Source: Planctomycetota bacterium
Lineage (GTDB): Bacteria > Planctomycetota > Phycisphaerae > UBA1845
Direction: 5' to 3'
Length of the DNA: 64,000 nucleotides
Assembly (NCBI GenBank): GCA_024276605.1
Contig: JAJRWX010000033.1
Span: 1-64,000 of the forward strand
Positions 37,707 through 47,752 of the stretch are shown in pieces. Each line of letters begins with the position of its first letter. Position 1 is the first letter of the stretch. Under the pieces are notes generated by a model. It ran no database searches, was not told the DNA's origin, and worked only from the letters and a program-made list of their open reading frames with translations. Position numbers and translations under genes: made by a program.

Positions 37707-40700
37707 CTATGGGCACGGCAGCGAACATTCACTATTTGCAACTTCATCCAAATAGGTTAACAACTGAAACGACCTGACTGTAGCCGTGATGTCAGCCACG
37801 TTAACTAATGGCGGCACAGCAATACTACACACATTAGCGCTGCCTCGATGATCCACGGTCACGGTCAAAGTACCATTGGGATCACCAAGCGGTAAGTGAT
37901 AAAACAATTGAAAACCTAATACAACCAAGGTGATGTCGCCGGCGTTGATGACGCCACTGCCGTCGGTATCGCCAAATAACTGCATCTGAACGGTTTGAGG
38001 CTGTGTTTGTACACCACCACAATCCGCCTGCACACGATACTGCACGGGTGCGGCATTACGATCACTGGGGGTAATATCGGGGCCTGTGACGTATAGCTTA
38101 CCAGGTATGCACGTTTCACCCACCACCGGGCAATCCGCATCAATGGCACACGGTTCCAAGGATTCGCTGCAACGCATAATGGGAAGACAACTACCACCTG
38201 CACCGCAATCAGCATCCACGCTACATGTCGGCGAAAGATTGTCACAAGCCAAACCGGTCCACTGCGTCGGCGTCAACTCGCCGGCGTTAACGAAATTATC
38301 GACCAATGTCGCAGCCATGCCGTCAATCGTCCCATTAGCATCTAAATCCACCGGGACGGGATCACCCACAAACTTAGCCAGACAAGGCCAAGTGGGAGAC
38401 GTGATAAAGAAGCGGGTGGGTACCGTCCCATCAATAGGCAACGGCTCGATGGAAAAATAACGTGATCCAACAGTAGAAACAATCGGCGGATCGCACGTGA
38501 CCGCTATAATACAACCCAATTCGGCATCGCAAATTTCATTCGGTGCGCACAACGCATCGTTTGGAATACCTGTACATAATAATGGAAGCCAATTCTCATC
38601 GCAGAAATCGTTGATGGTACAGGCTATACCATCGCTGCTACAATCCACAGGTGTACCATTCTGGCATACGCCCCCAAGACAAGTTTCATCCCCATTACAC
38701 AATAAACCGTCCGGACAAGCTGTTCCTGTAGCCGCGTCATTAGCAAGGCATGCGCCATTGCCATCACAGCTATCCGGGTTTGTGCATGCGGTATTACTCG
38801 TATCGCCACAAGTTGTACCTGTAGGTTGTTGACGATCCACACAGGTTACCGCACCATCACAGGTGTCCTGTGCGTCGCACTCACTAGCCGCAGGATTGCC
38901 ACAAGATTGGCCACTAGGTGAGAACGGATGTGTTACGACTCCCGTCAGCGCATCACAAACGTCATCCGTACATACATTAGCGTCGAAAATTTGTGTCACT
39001 GATCCGTCACTAGGATTGCAGCATTCCGTTGCCACATTATACGTAGGTGTATTAGAGCAAGATTGATCAATCTCACATACATCTGTCGTACATGCATTAT
39101 TGTCATCACAATCTGCCGCGATCTGACATCCAATAACAATCGTTTCCGAGAATAGCTGACCTGTTCGATCAAATACACCCGATGTTACACGAGAATTTGA
39201 ACCCTCATTGCCATTAGTACTACCAACGCACGCCGTCAATGAAATGTTAGTGCCCGCGCCACCTGTTCCCGCAACAGCGATAAATTTAAATGTAGTAACC
39301 CACAGATCTTGTGTCACGGAGACTGTGGGCATAGGATCCCCAAGCCCAACACCGGCAAAATACAACGCATCGCCGTCAATCAGATTGAGATTGAGGTCGG
39401 CACCATCACTAATAACACCGAATGCACTCATATCCCAGTCATACTGTCCGACAGGACAATCATTGAGTGGATCGATTGTCCCTGTGCACGGATCGTTAAT
39501 CGTTGGCGCAACTGCTCCACCAATAACTGATGGATCCCATAACAACGCTGCCTCCACAGTACTGATATTTCGACTCGACGTACTCACCAGCGCATCGATA
39601 GATAATTCCAAGCGAATGTCGATTGTCTCACCTACAGCATAAAAACTACCGCCGCTTTGTGGAGGATTCGCAATTAAGCGCATTTCAACGTTTTCATTCA
39701 ATTGGCGATTGCCACCCAGACAAGTACCGTTTACACACTGATCGAACTGCGTACACCCATTTCCATCGGAACACGGATCACTCCTAAAGCAAACACCCGA
39801 CTGCGTATTGCATTGAAAACCTAGGGGACAAGAACCCGGCGTACAAACAACTTGCTCAGGAATTTTAAATTCGCACAATCCACTAGTTGGATTACAGACG
39901 TTGATAAGGCACTCTTGAATTTGTGGACAAGTTACAGGTGTATCAAACTCGCATACACCGCTATTACACGCGATGGGATTGCATAAATCGAACTGTGGAA
40001 CACAGGTCTCCCCACTTGGACAATCCGCGGTGTCGAGGCATATCGTACCGGATACGTCGCAGGCCTTACAATCAGAGCTAACGTTACAATCAACACAGAC
40101 ATTGTTACCTTCGTCGCATATCCCACCTGTCAAACACGGCGAACCACTATTCGTACATGTGCCATCCTGTTCACAATTATCCACAGCCGTACAAAAAAGG
40201 TTATCATCACATAAGACATCGTTTTGAGTCGAGGCGCAAATATGAAAGACAGAAAGGCAGTCCCAGGTAATACATCCGAAATCGCCGGGACATTCGAAAC
40301 GATTCGTACAATTACCGCAGATAAAGCCACCCGGATTTTCAAAACAGATGGGTAGCACTCCTGAGCATGGGCTAGTACCACCACACACACCACCGGTACA
40401 CACACCCGGCTCTATTACCGCATTGACCAGCGCCTCCGTGCAATACAGACCATCGTCACAGACTGTGCCATCCGGGGAGAAAGCTGTGGGGTTGCTACAG
40501 ACACCGCCCAGGCACGTACCAGCGTCGATACATTGATTCACTTCTGCGCACGGTATGCCATCGGTTTGGTTATTAGTCAAACAAACACCATTGCCATCGC
40601 ACGTGTCAGGTGTAGTACAACTTGAGCTGCTTGGATCACCACACGCAACGCCAAAATTCTCATTCGGGTGAGTGACCTGACCGGTTACCAAATCACATAT

Positions 40701-41432
40701 ATCGCGCGTACAGTCATTACCATCGGAGAGGACAATCGTGCCACCGAGAACTGGATCGCAACACTGCGTTGCGGGATCATAATTATCCGGATTTGAACAG
40801 ACACCGGCCGTACACAAATCATCCGTACACGCCGTACCATCATTACAATCACTTGCGATACTACACGCTACAACGTTCAAAACAGCTGCAGGACCGCGAG
40901 TAATAGGATAAGGTACTCCCGGACACGAGAGCGCGGTCTGGGCATCATACACGGCTGTAGTATCCGTACCCAAGCTGGCTGGCAATGCAACGGTCGTGGA
41001 ACCTAGTATTGAGCCTACATCAAATTGAAACGTTGTAACCAGCAAACCAGCCGGTGTGGCGACCTCGGGTGTACCACAAGGGCCGGGCGTGAGACCAATC
41101 GTTGCCTTAAAGAAGGCATCGCCGTCCGTCCAGTCAGGATTTAGCGGAGAGAAGGAACTAAAACCAGCGGAACCCCAAGCAGGCGCCCCTGTTAGATCGT
41201 GCCCCAATAACGTCATCTTGTTCGGGTCAAACAGTAAGACAGCATCTACTCTGCCCACAGGCTCACCGGCAGGAAGATCTGAAACGACGTACAGCCCGAC
41301 GCTTGCCGATGAACCGGCGATCACCGTTTGCGACGAAGGGCGCAGTTCTAGAGTGATGGCCGCAAAAGTGTGCTGTGCAAATAAGAGTATCGCGCAGCCA
41401 ATGGTGAATAAACGGACCCCTGACGTAAACAT
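37707..41432 (-). CDS. large secreted protein with two cohesin-like domains, Cys-rich repeats and a dockerin-like tail
   Basis: 1241 residues from the ATG at 41432, chosen because GAGGGAGAAG precedes it and the signal peptide MFTSGVRLFTIGCAILLFA follows. The first domain (about 25-190) begins ITLELRPSSQTVIAGSSASV and is cohesin-like. A long Cys-rich region (about 190-600) follows, built from units like CxDGxxCTxDxCxxGxC. The second cohesin-like domain (about 600-790) begins NVEMRLIANPPQSGG. More Cys-rich units follow (about 790-960). A C-terminal dockerin-like pair (GDTDGSGVINAGDITLVVL; VNVADITATVRSF) ends in SLPCP. Having both binding partners on one chain resembles a scaffold. Function is unknown and its role in an assembly is inferred. 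Confidence 0.8.
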   Translation of the reverse strand: MFTSGVRLFTIGCAILLFAQHTFAAITLELRPSSQTVIAGSSASVGLYVVSDLPAGEPVGRVDAVLLFDPNKMTLLGHDLTGAPAWGSAGFSSFSPLNPDWTDGDAFFKATIGLTPGPCGTPEVATPAGLLVTTFQFDVGSILGSTTVALPASLGTDTTAVYDAQTALSCPGVPYPITRGPAAVLNVVACSIASDCNDGTACTDDLCTAGVCSNPDNYDPATQCCDPVLGGTIVLSDGNDCTRDICDLVTGQVTHPNENFGVACGDPSSSSCTTPDTCDGNGVCLTNNQTDGIPCAEVNQCIDAGTCLGGVCSNPTAFSPDGTVCDDGLYCTEALVNAVIEPGVCTGGVCGGTSPCSGVLPICFENPGGFICGNCTNRFECPGDFGCITWDCLSVFHICASTQNDVLCDDNLFCTAVDNCEQDGTCTNSGSPCLTGGICDEGNNVCVDCNVSSDCKACDVSGTICLDTADCPSGETCVPQFDLCNPIACNSGVCEFDTPVTCPQIQECLINVCNPTSGLCEFKIPEQVVCTPGSCPLGFQCNTQSGVCFRSDPCSDGNGCTQFDQCVNGTCLGGNRQLNENVEMRLIANPPQSGGSFYAVGETIDIRLELSIDALVSTSSRNISTVEAALLWDPSVIGGAVAPTINDPCTGTIDPLNDCPVGQYDWDMSAFGVISDGADLNLNLIDGDALYFAGVGLGDPMPTVSVTQDLWVTTFKFIAVAGTGGAGTNISLTACVGSTNGNEGSNSRVTSGVFDRTGQLFSETIVIGCQIAADCDDNNACTTDVCEIDQSCSNTPTYNVATECCNPSDGSVTQIFDANVCTDDVCDALTGVVTHPFSPSGQSCGNPAASECDAQDTCDGAVTCVDRQQPTGTTCGDTSNTACTNPDSCDGNGACLANDAATGTACPDGLLCNGDETCLGGVCQNGTPVDCSSDGIACTINDFCDENWLPLLCTGIPNDALCAPNEICDAELGCIIAVTCDPPIVSTVGSRYFSIEPLPIDGTVPTRFFITSPTWPCLAKFVGDPVPVDLDANGTIDGMAATLVDNFVNAGELTPTQWTGLACDNLSPTCSVDADCGAGGSCLPIMRCSESLEPCAIDADCPVVGETCIPGKLYVTGPDITPSDRNAAPVQYRVQADCGGVQTQPQTVQMQLFGDTDGSGVINAGDITLVVLGFQLFYHLPLGDPNGTLTVTVDHRGSANVCSIAVPPLVNVADITATVRSFQLLTYLDEVANSECSLPCP

Positions 41433-42112
41433 AGTTGCTTCTCCCTCAAAAACTGTGCCGCACGCTGCACTACCACGCCACAGCCTCTCCCTCAGAGACT
41501 GCACTACACGGGCACCGTCGCACAGTAAGTACGGACCCATCCTTAGTACGAATGAACAGAGCCAAAAGGCTCAATTATTTGGGTACGGACTAACTACAAT
41601 CACGACGACGTAGACACGTTCATTGTACCAACCTCGTTGTCTAAAAACAACACAAATCATTCATTGCATCCGGTAACGATCTAAAGTAGCGAACCGACAT
41701 ACCAGCCACATGACGACATTTTCGGATCGTAGTTATTGTGACGAAATCACGTACAGTACGTCCTATAACCAAATCAACTACTATAATCGTGGTAAATTTG
41801 GGATAATGGGATGAATTATAGTTGAAGTAATATGGCAATGTTGTTACCCTGGGTGGTTGTGGAGAAATCGGCAAAATCACATCGAATACGGGGGATTTTG
41901 CATTGTTTACACCACCTCTCAGACAATCGTCAAGGAGGGGCGTATCGACATTGATACTGTTTGGTACACGTACGCAGAAAGACGTGAGCACTTATCTGTT
42001 AATAGTTGTTGAAATCGTATTGGCCGGGAGGCAATAATCGATATAGGAGGTGCGGGGGAAGGTACTGACCTACCAGTGTACTTAACCTGCCTTTGATTGA
42101 GGTTCTGGAAAG
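41433..42112. other. divergent intergenic region, no gene seen
   Basis: About 680 bp between the cohesin/dockerin gene (leftward) and the PEP-CTERM gene (rightward). The minus frame 41641-41991 has no ribosome binding site, signal or family features. No repeat family recognised. Promoters of both neighbours should be here. Confidence 0.4.
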
Positions 42113-42748
42113 ATGCGACAACCGGCTGCTCTACGCATACATTGGCTGCTCACCGTTATTTGCGCAACAGTTGCCGGTACTCAAACTACGGCTGCTACTA
42201 TCGATTTTGACAATTTAGCCGTGGGCATCACCTACGGCGAAGCAGTGCCCAACGTTGAAGGCCAGGAAGTACTGGTTGAAAACGGCATCAGCATGTCCGT
42301 CGAGCGATTCAATTTTGGCAATTTTTCTGATTTTTTTGAAGCAACTGTCATCGGACCTGACCTCGTAGCGTTTCCGACCAACTCGTTGTCGCTTAACAAT
42401 ATCAACGTCGCGTTTGATTTCACGCAATTGGGTTTTACACCCAACATGGTTTCTATCGAGTTTCGTGATCTTGGGGGTACCTCATCGATCAATAATTTTT
42501 CGGTGAATGGGATCGTACCCATTGAATTGGCGTCGCTGACGGATATCCCAGCGGTACCGGTCAGCGGAATCACGGCAACGGTAAGCAATAACCAGATTAT
42601 CCTGAACGGTGACGTTGAGCAGATACTCATCGGTGGCCAGGAGCTTATCATTGACAATTTGTTCGTTGTTCCTGAACCAGCCTCGGTACTACTACTGGCT
42701 ATGGGCAGCTGTGTGCTTATCCGCCGTCGTTATTTCATGCAACGCTAA
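42113..42748 (+). CDS. PEP-CTERM sorting-domain protein
   Basis: 211 residues. A signal peptide (about 8-30, ending TTAATI) leads into a beta-rich body of about 150 residues starting with DFDNLAVG. The end has the PEP-CTERM pattern: VVPEPASVLLLAMGSCV then the basic stop RRRYF. This tail directs the protein to exosortase for cleavage and surface or matrix attachment. The body, with DFDNL near its start, resembles PEP-CTERM proteins of unknown function. GGAAAG lies before the ATG. The palindromic element A3 follows 46 bp after the stop. Confidence 0.88.
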   Translation: MRQPAALRIHWLLTVICATVAGTQTTAATIDFDNLAVGITYGEAVPNVEGQEVLVENGISMSVERFNFGNFSDFFEATVIGPDLVAFPTNSLSLNNINVAFDFTQLGFTPNMVSIEFRDLGGTSSINNFSVNGIVPIELASLTDIPAVPVSGITATVSNNQIILNGDVEQILIGGQELIIDNLFVVPEPASVLLLAMGSCVLIRRRYFMQR

Positions 42749-42794
42749 TTATTACAATCTCCCCCGTGTTGACAAATCGAATACGCAAGCGCCG

Positions 42795-42954
42795 TGTCAC
42801 AGCTTATTTTTGGGGTTCCTCAAGGGCGGCATGGGCAAGGCTTTTTTTGCCCGTTTTGGCTCCCGAAGCTACACGGGTAAGTCCCGATGTATCTCGACTT
42901 TACGTCGAGATACATCGGGACTTACCCATGCCACCCGAAATGTTAGCTGTAACA
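42795..42954 (-). repeat. 160-bp MITE-like palindromic element, copy A3 (inverted)
   Basis: Reverse-orientation, more diverged copy of A1/A2: ends TGTCACAGCT and AGCTGTAACA, with the long hairpin (AAGTCCCGATGTATCTCGAC and complement) now near the right end. It shares GGGCGGCATGGGCAAGG with the fragment at 18532. Confidence 0.85.
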
Positions 42955-42989
42955 AACACTAGGTTGTTGAATGAAGATTTTGAGCCAGG

Positions 42990-43637
42990 GTGGACGACAC
43001 TAATGTCTGTACGTACATTCTGCCTCGAAGGAGTATGATACGAGGGCTTGTTCTGGCTAGCGATCACAGTGACATCCCGATCCAACCCCCCACCACTTCC
43101 GGGACGCCCTCGTCGCGAGGCATCTTTTTATGGATAGTCTTGGTCGTGCTTTCCATCACACAGGTGGCGATGGCTACACCGACGGTGACTATCGAGGGCG
43201 GCGTGGATACCGCCGGGCGGATGTATACATGGATTGTATCGCACGATTACACTTCACCGATCGTCAGTCTCCAATTCCCTCAAGACCGGGCCAATGGCCT
43301 GACTGCACCACCCGGCTGGGAGGGCAAACTTCAACAAGCTGATGACAACCTACATCAGAGTGGTTTCGTACACTTCAGGTGTATCGATGAGTCACGCGCT
43401 ATCAGGTCTGATCGACCGGCTACGTTCAAACTGAATTTGGTTTGGAGAGGCGCATCGCGCGGTGTTGGTGATGTGATAGTCCGGTTCGCCGACGGTACCC
43501 AGACCACAGCATTAGCCTCAATACCTATCAAAGAACCGGCTAGCGATCGAAATGTATCGCTGATCGGACTAGGTTCATTCTTCGCTATATTTCTTATTGT
43601 TCAAGCCATACGAAAACGTAGGCAACGATTGGCTTGA
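42990..43637 (+). CDS. exported or membrane protein of unknown function
   Basis: Up to 215 residues. A hydrophobic segment at about 47-67 (GIFLWIVLVVLSITQVAMA) acts as a signal or anchor, with a beta-rich domain of about 120 residues after it (TVTIEGGVDTAGRMYTWIV; RPATFKLNLVWRG). A second TM helix near the end (VSLIGLGSFFAIFLIVQAI) is followed by RKRRQR, so the domain lies outside the membrane with a short basic cytosolic tail. The start is unclear: GTG 42990, or ATG 43035, where AAGGAG is only one base away. It is not a recognised family. It is convergent with the next gene, 37 bp apart. Confidence 0.6.
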   Translation: MDDTNVCTYILPRRSMIRGLVLASDHSDIPIQPPTTSGTPSSRGIFLWIVLVVLSITQVAMATPTVTIEGGVDTAGRMYTWIVSHDYTSPIVSLQFPQDRANGLTAPPGWEGKLQQADDNLHQSGFVHFRCIDESRAIRSDRPATFKLNLVWRGASRGVGDVIVRFADGTQTTALASIPIKEPASDRNVSLIGLGSFFAIFLIVQAIRKRRQRLA

Positions 43638-43674
43638 TAACCTTGTCCACGGACGAGGGAGACCTCGCGTCAAC

Positions 43675-44667
43675 TTATTTTCGCAGGTTTCCTATATCAA
43701 TCTGCCGGGTGACGGCTTGTGGGAAAAGGTAGTTCTCTCCGTTAAAAAGCGTTAACTGACCCGATACTAAAAAGACGACACCCTCCGCACCGTGAGAAAT
43801 GGTTTCGATCATCAGTTCGACATTGCGATTGGGCAATAACTTTAGGGGAAGCTGTTCTTGCTTGTGACTACTCGTTTCGAGAACGAACGTCCACCACGGA
43901 GACTCTTCGATCAATCTACCCGGACGGCGTATCACAGGCGTACCTTCCGGGCGAACCGATGGCAATGACGTGGCGGCGAACGGAGGCATCGACGGTAATG
44001 GGGGGGAAGGTGGCGTAAGCAACTGCTCCTGTGGATTGACATTTCTCAGCACGGCTACGACATCGTCGAGAGGTGCGTTGATCTGAACATCAGCCTTGCT
44101 TGGTACAGTGGCTTGGTCAGGCTGCTGCGGTTCGATGCGTAACACAGAGCGCACCAGGACATAATTGTGTCCTGAAAATTCAGTTATCTCTACGGAAATG
44201 CTGAACAACAACGGCTCGGCTGAGCCTTGGCCGGAACGAATCATGACTTCCAACCATTCGCATGGAAGAACCCGCAATGCCTGCCCCTGGTCATTATCTC
44301 GCGGCTGAAAAATCCACCACCGGCCATCTTGCTGAATTGACCCTACGCTGTTCACTACGCGCGTCCCCTCGGGCAGAAGTTGAGGTGGAACCCCCTTGGC
44401 TTGTAATTCACGCGAACGCCTTGATGAAATGACCGCATTGAAAGGTCTGGTTTCTTGCAGCCTTTTCAATAACATCGCCGAGGTCGTGTCACTACGCTGG
44501 TCGGTCGGTTTGTCGAGCCATTCGTGTTGTGGCTTATCCGATACAACTTTTTCTTCAGATTGAACGGCGAAAGCAACCGTCGAGAAACAATACCAAACGA
44601 CAAGGCCCATGACCAACATAAAACTCTTGGACCTGATCGAGCGGGTTTTTCGATGGAGGGTTATCAT
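43675..44667 (-). CDS. exported protein with two copies of an unknown beta domain
   Basis: 330 residues with a signal peptide at about 15-37 (ending TVAFA). The protein contains an internal duplication. The first copy, about 80-180, has PEGTRVVNSVGSIQQDGRWWIF, LRVLPCEWLEVM and FSGHNYVLVRSVLR. The second, about 230-325, has PEGTPVIRRPGRLIEESPWWTF, LKLLPNRNVELM and FNGENYLFPQAVTR. The WW(I/T)F and NY(V/L) positions are conserved in both. The first copy is longer and seems to face small nucleic or protein partners, but no family is recognised. It lies downstream of the DUF255 gene in the same direction, 81 bp away, so they may be co-transcribed. Confidence 0.65.
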   Translation of the reverse strand: MITLHRKTRSIRSKSFMLVMGLVVWYCFSTVAFAVQSEEKVVSDKPQHEWLDKPTDQRSDTTSAMLLKRLQETRPFNAVISSRRSRELQAKGVPPQLLPEGTRVVNSVGSIQQDGRWWIFQPRDNDQGQALRVLPCEWLEVMIRSGQGSAEPLLFSISVEITEFSGHNYVLVRSVLRIEPQQPDQATVPSKADVQINAPLDDVVAVLRNVNPQEQLLTPPSPPLPSMPPFAATSLPSVRPEGTPVIRRPGRLIEESPWWTFVLETSSHKQEQLPLKLLPNRNVELMIETISHGAEGVVFLVSGQLTLFNGENYLFPQAVTRQIDIGNLRK

Positions 44668-44748
44668 GGGCTAAGCCTCTAAAGAGGATACTGGCCGTAC
44701 TACGGAACTATCCACAATCATTCACTTTTTGCAACCCACAAAGGCCGT

Positions 44749-46986
44749 TTACTTTTTGGCAGTAAGTTGACCGGCTAAGTCGTGCGGCGTGGTTACCGGT
44801 AATTTGCAGGTATATTTTTCGCACACATAGGCCGTGGGTTTTCCACCCCTCATCTGCTTGCCCTTAAGCAAGGGCAGGTCTGAATCAGGGTCAGGTTTGG
44901 CGACGGCCACGACGACCTTGTTGGGTAAGTAAGTACTGTACACCGTACGCAGTAAGGCTTTAGTAGCCTCATCGCCAGGGTCGCCGATGATGACGATTTC
45001 CTTGACCCTGTCATGGTAGAAATCCACCGCGCATAACAATCGCTCAGACGAAATCGTGGAGCGACCATCGGCACCGCCTTGATCTCTGAAAATGGACTCG
45101 GCCCTTTCGCGGAAATCCTTACGGTCGAGAAGCACAGCCAAGCGGAGTAGATTCATTGCATGTACGGAATTTCCGGCGGGGATGGCCCCGTCGCGCGAGT
45201 TCTTGGATCGTGCAATGAGCGTCTCGGCGTCGTGAGCAGTGAAGAAAAAGCCGCCGCTACCTTCGTCGAAATAATACTTAATCGACGTTTCAGTTAATTC
45301 AATGGCGGCGTCGAGCCACTTCCGCTGTCCGGTCGCTTCATAAAGATTGATCAGACCGTCGATGAAAAAAGCGTAGTCGCTTAGATAGGCCGTGAGCCTG
45401 GCTTGCCCCATTCTATAGGTACGTAGTAGTCGCCCATCTTTACGCATGTGATCGAGAATGAACTGCGCTGCCTTAGCAGCTGCGGCTGCGTACTTCGGTT
45501 CACCGAGCACGCGAGCGCCCTTAGCCATGCTAGCTATCATCAACCCATTCCAACCGGTCAACACCTTATCGTCCAAAGGAGGTGGCACACGCATGGATCG
45601 CACCTGCATCAACTTAGAGCGCCAGGTTTTAAGTTTTTGTTTGAACTGCCCCACATCGAGTTTATGTTTTTTTGCGAAAAGGTCCGGCGGCGTGGTGATA
45701 TGCAAAATGTTCTTCGCCCCGGCTGGGGCATGACCACGATATTCGATCCAGTTACCTTCGGGGGTTACGTCGTAGTATGCACAAAAGAGCTTGCCCTCGT
45801 CGGGGCCTAGTATTTGATTGATTTGCTCCACGGTCCAGATGTAGAATTTACCCTCCAAGCCTTCGCTGTCAGCGTCCCGGCTGGAATAAAAACCACCCTT
45901 GGGGTCTTGCATGTCCGTTATGACATAATCGAAAATATCGGCTGCGATGTAGGCGTATAGTGGGTCTTTGGAAACCTGATAGGCATCTAGATAAATAGCG
46001 CTGACCATGCCCTGGTCGTAAAGCATTTTCTCGAAGTGGGGCACCAGCCAATTCACATCCGTACTATACCGGCAGATGCCGCCGCCAAGATGGTCGTAAA
46101 TGCCGCCACGGGCCATGTGATCCAGTGTCAACTTAACGGCATCGAAAAGATCACCGTTGCCATTTCTTTTATATACCCGCAACATCAGATCCATAGCCAT
46201 GCTGGGTGGGAATTTGTTGGTTCCGCCACCGGACATCCCACCCGTATTTTTATCGAAATAACGAGCGTAGTTATTAGCGGCGCTGTCTACCATTTTTCTA
46301 GGCGTCACATTCGTGGCCGGTGTCGTCGAAACGGACCAGTCTGCAAAAAACTGTTGGGCATCATCGGCACTATTAAAAATTTTCTGGCGGTCTGATATCC
46401 AACTATCGCTCACCTGATTCAACGTGGCCATGAACCGGGCCTTTGGGAAATAGGTGCCGGCAAGAAATGGCTGACCATCCGGCAATAGCCAAACACTCAT
46501 GGGCCAACCGCCGTGTCCCGTGGATGCCTGGGTGTAGGCCATGTAAATCTCGTCGATGTCCGGTCGCTCTTCGCGGTCGACTTTGATACTAATGAAGTGC
46601 TCGTTGAGAATCGCAGCCACGTCTTCCTGCTCGAAGCTCTCATGCTCCATGACGTGACACCAATGGCAAGCGGCGTAACCGATACTCAGGAAGATCAGCT
46701 TATCCTCTTTCTTGGCTTTCTTCAGCGCCTCCTCGCCCCATTCGTGCCAGTTCACGGGATTGTGGGCGTGTTGCAAAAGGTAGGGACTGGTGGCGTTGAT
46801 GAGGGAATTGGTATGCTTGTGTTGCGTTTGCGTAGTCACTTTGGACTCCCCTAATTGAGCTTTGTTTGGTGGTGAGGCTAGGACCGGCGTAGTGGTTGCG
46901 ATAATCATAGACGCAATTAGCCCGGTGGTTATCGTCGAACGCCAACTCGCGCCTACTCTCGAACATTTCCCAACGTGTATGCACAT
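44749..46986 (-). CDS. thioredoxin-fold DUF255 protein (YyaL/SSP411 family)
   Basis: 745 residues. A signal peptide or anchor lies at about 14-38. The N-terminal DUF255 thioredoxin-like domain follows: [19 protein letters not shown], then [16 protein letters not shown] with a CxxC pair, and [17 protein letters not shown] large (alpha/alpha)6-barrel region comes next ([36 protein letters not shown]), as in N-acylglucosamine 2-epimerase-like enzymes. This is the known architecture of YyaL/spermatogenesis-associated protein 20 homologues, whose exact role is not settled. The predicted export signal is a variation on a family usually regarded as cytosolic. No clear Shine-Dalgarno is seen. Confidence 0.88.
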   Translation of the reverse strand: MCIHVGKCSRVGASWRSTITTGLIASMIIATTTPVLASPPNKAQLGESKVTTQTQHKHTNSLINATSPYLLQHAHNPVNWHEWGEEALKKAKKEDKLIFLSIGYAACHWCHVMEHESFEQEDVAAILNEHFISIKVDREERPDIDEIYMAYTQASTGHGGWPMSVWLLPDGQPFLAGTYFPKARFMATLNQVSDSWISDRQKIFNSADDAQQFFADWSVSTTPATNVTPRKMVDSAANNYARYFDKNTGGMSGGGTNKFPPSMAMDLMLRVYKRNGNGDLFDAVKLTLDHMARGGIYDHLGGGICRYSTDVNWLVPHFEKMLYDQGMVSAIYLDAYQVSKDPLYAYIAADIFDYVITDMQDPKGGFYSSRDADSEGLEGKFYIWTVEQINQILGPDEGKLFCAYYDVTPEGNWIEYRGHAPAGAKNILHITTPPDLFAKKHKLDVGQFKQKLKTWRSKLMQVRSMRVPPPLDDKVLTGWNGLMIASMAKGARVLGEPKYAAAAAKAAQFILDHMRKDGRLLRTYRMGQARLTAYLSDYAFFIDGLINLYEATGQRKWLDAAIELTETSIKYYFDEGSGGFFFTAHDAETLIARSKNSRDGAIPAGNSVHAMNLLRLAVLLDRKDFRERAESIFRDQGGADGRSTISSERLLCAVDFYHDRVKEIVIIGDPGDEATKALLRTVYSTYLPNKVVVAVAKPDPDSDLPLLKGKQMRGGKPTAYVCEKYTCKLPVTTPHDLAGQLTAKK

Positions 46987-47079
46987 AACATAGCCTTTGT
47001 TGCCGGTGATTCTTTTTGCCCAATTAAGGATTGTAGTGCAAGCGTGATTATCGTCAAAGAATGGGGAGACGCGCGGGGT

Positions 47080-47115
47080 GCCTCATCCTTTGCCTACTGG
47101 CATAGGGTGGGGGAC
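47080..47115 (-). repeat. REP palindrome family B, copy B4
   Basis: CCTCATCCTTTGCC-TACT-GGCATAGGGTGGGGGA, in the orientation opposite to B2, B3, B5 and B6. It begins 8 bp beyond the stop codon of the transposase remnant, the place where REP palindromes usually flank such genes. Confidence 0.75.
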
Positions 47116-47122
47116 GGATCAG

Positions 47123-47323
47123 TTAGCGCATTGGCCACGAACCATCCCAGTCCATAGCCAACATGGAATCATCATTATATTCGTAATACCGATAGCTACT
47201 CCACATCCATAATTCGGCATGATCGACAAGCCCTCGCGTGATCGAGTTCTTGTGGATGTAGTCCAGCTTCGTGTGCAATGTTCTTTCGGGGGTCACGTTG
47301 AAGTCGTAAGCGCGAGTTTTCCA
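47123..47323 (-). pseudogene. C-terminal remnant of a REP-associated (RAYT, IS200-like Y1) transposase
   Basis: About 66 codons in one frame. They begin WKTRAYDFNVTPERTLHTKL and continue DYIHKNSITRGLV, then HAELWMWSSYRYYEYN, and end LAMDWDGSWPMR before TAA. The YIHKN.ITRGLV then W.WSSYRYYE pattern is the well-known C-terminus of RAYT transposases in planctomycetes. Upstream the frame meets TGA immediately, and the catalytic HUH and Tyr regions are missing, so this is a decayed copy. It lies among B-family palindromes, which such enzymes mobilise. Confidence 0.85.
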
Positions 47324-47396
47324 GAATCATGCGGGAAGAACTGCAGCCTACGATAGCAGGAGATTGTTAGGCAATGGACATGGCCATATTCATCGT

Positions 47397-47484
47397 ATCG
47401 ACGGAGATTACTGGGCATGACGTAAGTCTAACAGACTTCGTATCCTTCCTCCACCCTTTGCCAGTAGGCAAAGGATGGGGCACC
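47397..47484 (+). repeat. 88-bp direct repeat with REP palindrome B5
   Basis: Begins ATCGACGGAGATTACTGGGC and ends with the palindrome CCACCCTTTGCC-AGTA-GGCAAAGGATGGGG and CACC. It matches 47652-47739 with about four differences and no indels. Confidence 0.8.
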
Positions 47485-47651
47485 CGCAGCCTTATCGAGC
47501 TAACGTAAGCGAAGTCCGATCGTGTTCACGGATTTCCTTGCCTATTGGGATTCTCGATAGATTCGTCATGCATATATAGTGTCTTAAACTTGTCACAATC
47601 TACCTATCATCGGCTCCCCCATGTCCAAAAGGAAGGACATGGGCCACCCCG

Positions 47652-47739
47652 ATCGACGGAGATTACTGGGCATGGCGTAAGTCTAACATACTTCGTATCC
47701 TTCCCCCACCCTTTGCCAGTAGGCAAAGGATGGGGCACC
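47652..47739 (+). repeat. 88-bp direct repeat with REP palindrome B6
   Basis: Second copy of the 47397-47484 unit, same orientation, ending 14 bp from the 3' end of lysA. The palindrome could serve as a 3'-end hairpin for lysA. Confidence 0.8.
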
Positions 47740-47752
47740 GGATTGGTTATGA

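Larger units (their letters stand above)
46987..47752. other. intergenic region with transposase remnant and REP palindromes
   Basis: 766 bp between two minus-strand genes. It contains B-family palindromes at 47080-47115, within 47397-47484 and within 47652-47739, and the transposase fragment at 47123-47323. The remaining parts show nothing recognisable. Confidence 0.6.

Noticed and set aside
41641..41991. Minus-strand 116-codon frame in an intergenic region
   Set aside because: No ribosome site, signal or family; kept as non-coding.
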